Positions 31,620 to 41,153 of a stretch of DNA of 64,000 nucleotides are shown here, one piece after another (positions within the stretch are counted from its first letter, which is position 1; each line of letters opens with the position of its first letter). A model generated the notes under the pieces. It ran no database searches. It was not told where the DNA came from and saw nothing but the letters and a program-made list of their open reading frames with translations. Origin of the DNA: Bipolaris cookei (Eukaryota; Ascomycota; Dothideomycetes; Pleosporales; Pleosporaceae); the NCBI GenBank assembly GCA_002286855.1, contig NRSV01000002.1:120152-184151 (forward strand). Direction: 5' to 3'. The translations under genes were made by a program, and so were the position numbers.

Positions 31620-34273
31620 TGTGGGAGAGGGCTGTAGCGGTGGAGGGTGGAGGGTGGAGGAGCACGAGATGCTAGCGCCGTGTGGTTAAGCAGAAGAAAC
31701 CTGCTACTGGGCACGGCGGTTGCGAGTGTATATGGAGACTAGCAGAAATAGGTGTGGGCGCGGGGGATGCGACTTGGGTTCTTGGGTACCAGCGAAGCTT
31801 TGAGGGAAGCCGCAGCAGGCGACACCCAGAGAGGATCGGGCCTTGGGTAGGTAGATGGTAGGTATGCTAGGGAAGTGCCGTAGCTGTAGAGGGCGGGACT
31901 TTGGCAGAGCTGGGTAGGTGGTGCTTGGCGCGGCGGGCGATGGAGACGGGGTTGCAAGTATGCGTGCGGCCGTGGGACGCTCGAGTAGGAACAACTGCCC
32001 ACGGGCCGGAGGATTTCGTGCAGATGATGTCCGTGCGGTGTAGAGCAAGAGTAGAGTAGGCGAAGAGACCCAATGGCAGAAGTCAGACAGGCGTCTCAGA
32101 CACGGTGATGGGTGGGCGAGGCTTGTGACGAGGCGGCGAGGGCGAGGGCGAGGGCGAGGGCGAGGGCTTCAAGTGTGGCCGGGGGGCGGAGGTGTGGCTG
32201 TGGCCGGGGTGATTGGCCGGGAAAGGGCAGGCGGTGGTTACAGCTACTAGAGCAGAGCAGATCGGTGATGGCAGATGGGAGTGTAGCAGTAGTCTGCTCT
32301 TCGCCCAGGAGTGGAGTAGCGCCGACTGCGACTGCGACCGCGACTGCGAGTTGGTGCGAGTCAGTGCGAGGGCCTGCCTGCCAGCCTTTGCACACTTGGA
32401 CTTCTTGGGCCATTGCAGCGATTAGCGCGCGATCGTCTCCCGCTGCGACTCGCAGTGCTGGGTGAACCACGCCGCCCAATCAGGCTAGCCCCGTCCTTAC
32501 ACATGCCCACCCACACCCACACCACTCTCACCCGCACCCATACCCATACCACGCACGCCCACACACACACATGGCCGTTTGCACACACACCCTCGGGCTC
32601 AGGGCTGCCTTGGAAAGTCGGGCAACAGGTAGATGACGTCCTTTGCGGGCCTGCTAGTGAGTCACATCGCGCGTCCTCTACCAGGGCTGGCAGGACCGGG
32701 TAGCTGAGACACGACGGCTTGCAAGTGACCAGACGAGGCCACTTTCAAGCCGGATGGTGTCCGCACTGCCAGGGTTGGACGGTGGGCTTGAGGCTTGCAG
32801 ACTGCCTCGTCCTGATGCGACGCGACGGACAGAGGCACGGCGAGCAGAGAGGCGCGTTGCGCTCGCCAGAGTATATTATGCCGCCGTGCCGCGTCCGTCG
32901 GTGGCCCAATAATTGTCTGTCTCGCCCTCGCTGCAATAGATGCATACTACATATACGCAGTAGTAGTAGTAATCCGCACATTACGTTACATACATATATA
33001 TATGTACACACATACGCTACACTAGACATCGACAGCCATCCGCCTCTCTCGCAACACACAATCTACTACATAGACAGCGCAGTGCCCCTCCGGCCTGGCC
33101 TTCCCCCCAATCTCACAACGTCGCCTACGCCCTACGTCACCCGCTCGGCGCCGCGTTGCGCAAACCACTGCAGCGGCTGTCGCCATTGCCTCTGCCTCTG
33201 CCTCTGCCTCTGCCTGCACCACGCCTGCTCGACGCCCGCTTGTCCTCGACCGCTGCCACACGGCATCGGCTAGTAGTTCACTGCCACGAACTGATTCGCC
33301 GGCCGGCCATAGCTGCTTGGCGCGCCCCGACTAAGAACACCACCCTCTCTGACCGCCTTCCGGCCTAGGGCCCTTCTCCCACACCGCGCCCTCGCTCCTC
33401 GCTTGAGCTGCCCCGTCTCTCCTCTTCTCAGAGCCGCGGCAGCCATTGCATCGCTGTTGCAGACTGGGCCGCTCTCATCGCGCCTCCTGCCCCCATCGCC
33501 CATCGCTGCACCGCGCCTAGCACGCTTCATCCACCGCTTGCTGCTGGGAACATCCTGCCACCGCCCTCCCCACCACTAACTCCCCGGACCGCCTACTCCA
33601 GATCCCACTCCTGCTATTTTACCCACCCCTCCACCGTGTTGCACCAAAGCCCTCCCAACGCATCCCACCACGCCTCGCAACACACCTCCACTCCCACCAA
33701 GACCCCTCGACTGTCATCCAAGCCCCCCGCTCTCACCCCAGTCAACAACAGACAGGCACCCCTCCGCATCATCACCGCCGCCACCACCACCACCACCACC
33801 ACTGCCTTCAACCTCACTTCCCAACCGCCAAGTTTGCTCCCTTCAGCACACCAGCAGGTAGCCAACTATTCTCCCAACTTGTTCACTCGACCTCTCTCCG
33901 AAACAGAGAAGCCGAGTCTTCCAGCTGCCATCTCCAGTGAGCATTGCCGGAGAGTCCAAGGTGAGTCAACGCTGCTCGGTGCTCTTTCCTCGAACCACCA
34001 CCACCCCTCCCTCCTTCCTTCCTTACCACCATCTTCACCGTCCCTGTGCTGCGCTTCAGCCTGGGCTGTAAACAAAAAAGCCCCGACACCACCCCGGAGC
34101 AGTGACACTGTTTCGCTGCTTTGGTCCTCCCGTACCACGGTCCCCACAGTGCCGGCGTGCAGCACGGCTGTCGTCCTCCGTTGCCTGCCTTGCGGATTAC
34201 CCATCTGTGCGCCACACGCATGCACCCGATCTTTCAACCATCCAACACTTGTCTTGGTGGACTGTGCGCTAAC
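31620..34273. other. 2.65-kb divergent region between SFT2 and the bHLH gene, rich in simple repeats
   Basis: Contains GGCGAG x5 (32135-32167), a CA/CCCA-rich tract (32500-32590), an AT dinucleotide run near 32993-33004, TGCCTC x4 (33187-33210) and CCACCA repeats (33780-33803). Long chance frames arise from this biased sequence. It is probably the promoter of SFT2 on the left and promoter plus transcribed leader of the bHLH gene on the right. Confidence 0.5.
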
Positions 34274-34541
34274 ATGTCTTTCTCAGTATCCAAATTCGGC
34301 CCACAGCCACAATCGCCTGCCGCAGCCCGTAATCTGGCTCCGAAGATAGGCCGCATCCTTGCTTCCCCCACGCCCGCCCATAGCCATCTCCGGAATACCC
34401 AACCCGTGGTATCCGTTGCTCGAACAAGTGAAGTGAGTACCTTCCGTGACAGACGATTCGTCCGCGCCAGACATGGTGCTAATGCCCTTCATATAGACAA
34501 ACACTAGCTTCCCCCTCCCAACAAGACCAGAGGCTTGCTAG
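34274..34541 (+). promoter_or_regulatory. Possible spliced upstream ORF in the bHLH gene leader
   Basis: An ATG at 34274 opens a frame to 34432, followed by a good intron (34433-34496: GTGAGT, GCTAATG branch, ATATAG) and 14 more codons to a TAG at 34539-34541, 67 residues in all. It has no recognised domain and lies 424 bp before the main start codon. A leader intron with an upstream ORF could regulate translation of the transcription factor; it could also be an unrelated small gene. No transcript evidence is available from sequence alone. Confidence 0.35.
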
Positions 34542-34965
34542 CGAGTATCAGGCGCCGCTCTAAAGACTCCTTAGCTTGCTCGCGCCCTCTTTGTGCTCAC
34601 CACACAGCAAGCGTCTGTCAATTCCCACATAGGGACACAGGCCGTCTCGTGCTGCAACCATTCTGCCAGCTTGCGACTGCGTCCCTTGGTCACTGGCTTG
34701 AGCCGACGATAGATCGTTTCAGATCTCAACGTTCGGCACAAGCAACCGCCCTCGGCCACACACATCCACATTTCTGGGATACTGCAACCCACAGTAATGC
34801 CAAAGCCTAGTAAGTACGCCTTTTGGTAACGTCAGTTTATCCTACATTGTCATGAGGGCACTATTCTGTTCCACTTGATCCGCATCTCTCTCTTTCTATA
34901 TCATTCCTTCTACTCGTCGGCGAATTCCTCTCGCTCAGCACACACTTTCTTCTGTCATTTCAACC

Positions 34966-36621
34966 ATGTACTGCGGAACCATACTAACTGTCCCTGAAGC
35001 GGACGCTCTCTTCACTCCTCCCTCTTCCTACTCTCCCCAGAAGCCGATTGCGAGGCTGGACCTTGGCTTCGAGTCCCCCTCTGACGACGTGCTAGACGCT
35101 GATATCTTCAACATGAATGGTACAGGATCACCTCAACCATATATCAAAGAAGAGGTCGACGACATGTCTTTCAACAGCCGGTTCATGGGCCACAATGGCC
35201 TGGACATGAACCAACAATACACAAACACCCAGTTCTCTGGACACGAGAACGCAAGTGGCATCAACCCTTCCGAGCTCAACATGAACGGAAACATGATGGG
35301 CAACCACTTTGGCACTAACAGCTACATGCAGGGTGGAGCTGGCATTGCCGACGACGAGCTTGCCGAGTCACTTGGCACCTTTGAACAGCAGCCTGGCTTT
35401 AACAACTTTTCTCAGGACCAGATGAGTCAACAGCAGGACTACTACCACAACCACACCAACAATGCCAGTGTGAACCAGGTCTATTCCAATACCCCAGACG
35501 ACCTACCCATTCACAGTCCTTTTGTACACCCTGGCAATTTTGACTTCAACCAGTACCAATCAGGATCGCAGATGAGGAGTTTTTCCGGCAGCATGCCAAC
35601 TGGCTCTATGCGCCAGCGTATCACAATGAGCAGGACCACCTCCGACAACCGGGCTCCCATGTCGCCCAAGACGCCTGCTATGGCTGGTCTCCACCTTGGT
35701 ACACCAGACTCGGGTAACTTCACCACCCAGCCCATCATGACCAACATGCACCGACACCACAAGAGCATGTCTGGCCAGTGGGAGGGAACACCAGGAAGTG
35801 CCCACTCATGGATCGATTCGCCTACGGCATCACCTCACACTGGCGGTCTGCACCACCAGCAGATCACCGACGTCTTGCATTCTGGCAAGCACAACTCACT
35901 CCCTGCCAAAGTTGATATGGGTCAAAACGCCGACGCTAAGAAGCGCCGACGCCGTGAGTCGCACAACTTGGTGGAACGTCGCCGCAGGGACAACATCAAC
36001 GAGCGCATCCACGACTTGTCTCGTCTTGTACCTCAGCACCGTCTGGAGGATGAGAAGATCCGCAAGCACATCAACAACAATGGCCCACTCTCACCTACCA
36101 TGGCCACTAGCGGTATGTCACCACCACAAGCCACGTCACTTCTAGCTGGCGGAAGTGGAAGGCGAGCAGCCGGTAACATTACACAAGGTCTGCCAATCGA
36201 AGAAAAGGACAAGGGTCCTAACAAGGGTGATATTCTCAACGGTGCCGTTAGCTGGACACGTGATCTCATGTGGATGCTGTCCAAGAAGATCCAGGAATGT
36301 GATGAGCTGGCTGCACGACTCCAGCAAGCAACTGGTGAAGAGTGGTCTGTCGAACAGTCCGAGGATGAAAAGCGAATGAAGACGGAGATCCTTGATGCAC
36401 TCGAGAAGAACGGCGCCGGTACTTTCAGATACTCGCGAGGCCCCGGCTCAGGCCTGCGAGTACCTAAGCACACCAACCTGGCTGGTGAGCCCCTCAATGG
36501 AGTCTCACCACAGAGCCTTAGTCCAGGCATGCAAAGCACTGGTAGCGGTTCCGGATCAAACCAGCCGCAATACTGGACTAGCCTGAAGGAGGAAGACGAG
36601 TACGGTATGGACATGGGCTGA
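34966..36621 (+). CDS. bHLH transcription factor with extended loop
   Basis: Single exon, 551 residues. A Myc-type basic helix-loop-helix regulator that should bind E-box-like DNA as a dimer in the nucleus. Residues 1-320 are a low-complexity Asn/Gln/Ser/Met-rich, probably activating region. The basic region and helix 1 (about 324-358) hold RRRRESHNLVERRRRDNI with His, Glu and Arg in the positions that contact E-boxes. Helix 2 (about 421-445) is KGDILNGAVSWTRDLMWML. About 60 residues rich in Gly/Ser/Pro separate the helices, far more than the usual 6-12; the same long loop occurs in other ascomycete members as I recall them. The target genes are not deducible; Rtg3-like proteins are the nearest named group. 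The start is the first ATG in frame with the conserved part. Confidence 0.87.
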   Translation: MYCGTILTVPEADALFTPPSSYSPQKPIARLDLGFESPSDDVLDADIFNMNGTGSPQPYIKEEVDDMSFNSRFMGHNGLDMNQQYTNTQFSGHENASGINPSELNMNGNMMGNHFGTNSYMQGGAGIADDELAESLGTFEQQPGFNNFSQDQMSQQQDYYHNHTNNASVNQVYSNTPDDLPIHSPFVHPGNFDFNQYQSGSQMRSFSGSMPTGSMRQRITMSRTTSDNRAPMSPKTPAMAGLHLGTPDSGNFTTQPIMTNMHRHHKSMSGQWEGTPGSAHSWIDSPTASPHTGGLHHQQITDVLHSGKHNSLPAKVDMGQNADAKKRRRRESHNLVERRRRDNINERIHDLSRLVPQHRLEDEKIRKHINNNGPLSPTMATSGMSPPQATSLLAGGSGRRAAGNITQGLPIEEKDKGPNKGDILNGAVSWTRDLMWMLSKKIQECDELAARLQQATGEEWSVEQSEDEKRMKTEILDALEKNGAGTFRYSRGPGSGLRVPKHTNLAGEPLNGVSPQSLSPGMQSTGSGSGSNQPQYWTSLKEEDEYGMDMG

Positions 36622-39600
36622 GGCCCTTTCAGAAGTCTTTTCCTACTGTTGGCCTGCCTGTCTTTTCGCCAATTCCTTCATTATGATACCCCGCGATACC
36701 CCGCATCCATTCCTGCATCCTGCTGTATGCATACTCTGGAGCCACCCCAGTCAGGCTATATCCGCACACCAGTTAGCCGGTTAAAGAATATTTCCATGTG
36801 ACGGCTCCATGTGTACCGTCTCTGCTGGACAAGGACGGACAAAGCTTTCCGCTTGCATCACAGCACTTCCCATCTCGTTGCGTAATATCTCTATCCACTC
36901 ATGGCACATCATCACCCCGGCGTCCTTGGAGCTCCCTTACAAATCTAGGCTATTACCGAGTCCTTATGTCTTTACGATGTCCACGCCGGGCTCTACACAC
37001 CCATCATCACCCATTACACGGCAATCTCATATGTCCGTTTCAAGGTTATGACTATGTTTTTTTGGCAGATTTATGGCCTTTTGTTTGCTATCTTTCTAAC
37101 TGATCTTTCTTCGGATATCTATGGCATGTATTGTTTGTTTTGTCGGCTCATGTTTGCATATCACCACTCTGGTTTTTTTAATATATGGGTTTGGCCAATG
37201 AGGTTACATCATTAGCATGGATCGGCGTGTTCGATTTATGGCGTTTGTTATATCTGACACTGATGTTACTGGGGAAGACAAGGTTCTGCGTCATGATAGT
37301 CTGCTTGGAAATGTTTTTTTTTTCACTCGCGTTCTGTTTTCGTTAGGCACTGCTTGTTTTAGTTCTAGTTTCAATCTCATGACATAACAAAACTTCTTTG
37401 ACATGTGCTTCGTGTTATGGTCGCCTAGACTAAGGCTCTCTAGCGCTGCAGGCAGCCACGCCCTTGTTGATCTTGGTATGTCGTCTACGTAAGTGTCATA
37501 AAGGGCAACAAACGTTACGCCTCAATAAAGTTCCTGCTATTTGAAACGGGTTCACCGCGATAAACACCCGGGAACCAGTTTCAGGCACCCATGTCTTGAA
37601 TCCTAGAAGGCTGATACTCTAGGTTCAGGGAGGTCCCTCTACGAGAATGCGATTCCTCAAATCGCCCGCCTAGCATAGTGTCCTCCATGGCAATCACGCC
37701 AGATTTCAAAATACTGCCGACGCCACCTAATTGCTTAACCCTACATCTTGTCCCGTTCTCTTCTGATGGAAAAGGAGACAAAAAATCAAGTCTCGTGGTC
37801 ATGAAGTTGAAAGTGAGACACAGCAATGGTTCGGGGCTTCAGGCCGCCAGACCCATATTTTTCTCTACTTTATTGTCCCTCTGATTTGCCTTGTCTATTT
37901 TTTACCCCATGATATGGCGGGACGAGGGGGCAGTGCATATAGTACTAGGTACCTTTGTCTCAGTTGGACACATATGTGCTGCCTTGGGCCTTGTTGCCTT
38001 GGGCCTTGTTGCGTGGAGGATGTGGACGAGGGACGGAGGAAGGAAGGAAGACGTCATAGGAAATTCCCGCATTGGGATAGAAGCCTTGCGTCAGGACCAA
38101 CTGTCAGAGAATCCGGAAACATACTTGTGCGTGATGCTAAAGTGGCGAGATTCTCGCACTTTGCTATACGCGCGCAGGCTGCAAGTGTGCAGCCATCATG
38201 TCTCGGCATCCCTCCCTCCCCTATGCCATCATCGCTCTGCACACATACCACTAACAGCACCACCTCTTCCCTCTATCGCTCTGCCCAGAAAGCCGTTCTC
38301 CCCAAAAGCTGTCTGTAAATACGCATACGTATGTACAACCCGCCGATCGAACCCAGGGTGTTGCTCCAAACCCGGTCTGCAGACCCGCAGCCAATCACCT
38401 GCAAGCGCTGTATCGCATAAACTGGTGACGCAGAAACGGTTGTGGTACCCAAGTCCTTATGCAGGTATCCGTGTACGCGAGATCAGGGAACGGGGGGGTG
38501 GAGAAGGGAGGGGGAGGGGAAGTTAGAGTGGTTTTGTTGTTAATGTTGTGTGAGATGAGAGGGTGGATGAGTTATGGGTGGGAAGTAAGTAGGAAATTGT
38601 GAGTAGGTTGTTGAGACTAGGAGTAATTTGAATTTGCAGCGTTGGGGCTTATATCTACATATATGCTTTAAGTGTATTAGTATAGTTGGGACTGTAATTA
38701 TGAAGACTATAGTAGTATTTATTCATTCACACGAACTCGCTCTTTACCATTATGCCATCCAACACTAAATTAGGAACTCAAGCACCATACTCTTTCCCTT
38801 GAACAAGCAGGATAGAGACATCACAATCATCTTTCATACATATGAGAAACCACGCATCGACTACACCAATCCCAAGCCCTAACCCCCCCAAAAAAACACT
38901 CCCACCCTCTTCTACCACCATCACACTGCCATCTCCTCACACGAACTCTTACCCTCTCCACAGCATACGCACTGCATTACTACCCCCCCCCCCCCCTTGT
39001 CGCGCCATCAAAGTCCCAAGAATGGTGGGGGGTGCGTAACGCAACACAAAAATGTCGGCATCTGACAAAGGTTGTAGTAGAAGCAAAGCGGGGGGGAGGG
39101 GGGGGGGTGTGATGCCGATCACCTTTCTCGGAACCTTGTTTGAGTACTTCTCCCTCCTTCCAGGATTCTTTGTACAACAGTGGCACACTGGAAGGCGATC
39201 GGCAGAAACGGAGGTGTGCTCCTAGATCTGAGGTTTTTATTTTGCGGGAGTGGGAGAAAGAGAGAGGGAAAGACATGGTGTGCGTGCGTGTCTCGGTTGC
39301 GACGGCAAGTGTTTGTCTGGCTTTTTGGCCAACTAAAGATGGTTGCAATGGTCAAGTCGTGGGTGTGCATGGCAATGTGGGAATATGTATGTATGTATGT
39401 ATGTGTGTGTGTGGCTGGGCGGGTGTGGATATTTTCTCGGTGACTGTTAGACTGATACTGGGGGTGATGGTAATGGTGGCTACATCCGGTAATAACTTTT
39501 TTTGAGGGAGTAAAAAAAGGGAAGAAAAAGAGGTGTGATTGTATAAGACTAGAACCCCGCCTTCTCACATCAACCTACCCCCCTCTCCCCCCCCCCCCAC

Positions 39601-40095
39601 ACACACACTCACATACAAAGGGAAAAAGAGTGTGCTTCAAGAAAAAGCAGTCATATGGCCTTGGACTGCGCGCTGTTTCTCCACTTGTCGTGGCGCATTT
39701 GGTCATATCTCACCCTTTAAATGTTTGCAAGCATCTAGGTGCACCAAGCTGGCTATCTGTAGGTGTAGTGTCTTTCCCTGCTGCCTGTGTTGTATGTCCC
39801 CTGGTTCATGCCTGTCGTTAGCCATTTCAGTTCCCATCCCCCATTTTCGACCCATGTAGTGTCTCATGCCCCGCGCCCTGGCATGCATGTCGTCTTGTCA
39901 ATGTAACCTGTCACGGCTGCTGAGCAGTTGCATGATGCGCATGGCGGGTCTCAGCCGGTGGCGAATACGGTTGCCAAGTCGAAGAGGTAGCAAGGTATAG
40001 CAGTGGGGTTCGTATGGAGGTTCGGCTATTCACATGCTATGGGATTGCTGATCAGGCGGCATGAAACCTTGAATCTATTGATTCGGCGATCCTGT
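36622..40095. other. 3.5-kb region with no convincing gene and many simple repeats
   Basis: The left part is the long AT/T-rich 3' flank of the bHLH gene. Homopolymers: C14 at 38983-38996, G runs at 39090-39107, C12 at 39587-39598; a GTAT/GT microsatellite sits near 39386-39412. Frames at 37581-37826 (-) and 37891-38526 (+) show no family match and were not called. COX19 lies at the right end. Confidence 0.45.
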
Positions 40096-40713
40096 TTACG
40101 CCTTCCGGGTGTTGCTTTTATCTTGGGGCTGCAATGTTTGAGGGCTCTCGTTATCGTCACCAAATCCCAGATTCTTGAAAGAATCGGGTGCCATGAGATT
40201 TCTGTTACCACAATAGATGTGAGCCAAGTCCTTATTGATAAAACTGCCTAGTGTAGTGCAAGAGTGTAGTTGTAGAACCGGCGGGGTAGTCTACGTACCG
40301 GTCCATGCGACAAGAGAGGTATGACTTGGAAAGGTTGCGGCATTCGGGATCATTGCTTCCCCGGTGGAACTTGATGCATCGTAGATATGACATCATGATG
40401 CTTTTACATTCTCCTAAGCAGATTGTCAGCGGCTGAAGTTGAATACGCAGGTGATAGACAAGATCGAGCGAGCGAGCCGGAATATTAAGGGACAGGTCAT
40501 AGCTAAACGTACCGTCATGATCAAGAGGAAAAGAGCCACGTTCGGGTCTACATGTCTTTGATTAGTCAAGGAGATATATAAGGAAATAGTATAATAGCAT
40601 AGTCTCCTGCCGGCTTCTTTGCTACTGTAATGGGCGATGGGCGCGTTGAGGTGCACTTACGGGTTCGGCTTCTGGACTTTTTGTCCCAAACCCGCTCCAC
40701 CGAGATTACTCAT
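40096..40713 (-). CDS. COX19: Cytochrome c oxidase assembly factor Cox19
   Basis: Four exons, 40713-40661, 40547-40513, 40413-40299 and 40201-40096, give 102 residues. Cox19 is a twin-CX9C protein of the mitochondrial intermembrane space needed for copper handling in complex IV assembly. Seen: an N-terminal Gly-rich start (MSNLGGAGLGQK), the first CX9C helix (CKSIMMSYLRC), the second CX9C helix (CRNLSKSYLSC) and RMDRNLMAPDSFKNLGF, which is the most conserved part of the family. Introns of 113, 99 and 97 nt are longer than the coding pieces, so no open frame of note marks the gene. It is transcribed in the same direction as NPR3, which lies upstream with a 440-bp gap. Confidence 0.95.
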
Positions 40714-41153
40714 AGCAGCGACGTGATTTTTCAGCGAAATTGATCAGCTAGATTTAGTATGTATTCGGGACACCACAAAGACGCAGAAACGGCGCAGATA
40801 GATGTGTACTTTGTGGTGGAGTGAGCTTTGGATAAACTTAGCGCAATTGACTGGTTGCTGGCCTGTGCGTTGCGACACTTGCAACCTCGGGATGACGTGC
40901 ATTGCGCATTAGGGCCACATGAAAGGTCAACACTCTAAGTCAGCCTCTGAAATATTATGATTAATGATATTGGAATGACTGAATCTGAAATTGTACATTT
41001 GCAGTTCTACAGTTCATGCATGGCTCAGGTTTCAAGTTGTACAATACCTCATTCATTTACAACAGTCTATTTATTCTAACTACCGTTCGATGATGAGATA
41101 CAACACAACGGCGTAAAGAAACGGGTATCACTTTGACCAAGAACAACCCCATC
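40714..41153. other. Spacer between NPR3 3' end and COX19 start
   Basis: 440 bp with the COX19 promoter and NPR3 3' UTR, both minus strand. Nothing further recognised. Confidence 0.45.

Noticed and set aside
32112..33273. Several frames of 70-184 codons in the region between SFT2 and the bHLH gene
   Set aside because: They run through simple repeats (GGCGAG, CCCA, TGCCTC) on both strands, which keep frames open by composition.
33636..34349. 237-codon + strand frame before the bHLH gene
   Set aside because: Pro/Ser/Thr-rich translation of a CT/CA-rich leader with no conserved segment; likely promoter or leader.
37891..38526. 211-codon + strand frame
   Set aside because: No recognisable motif, low-complexity ends, and overlapping frames equally open; not supported as a gene.
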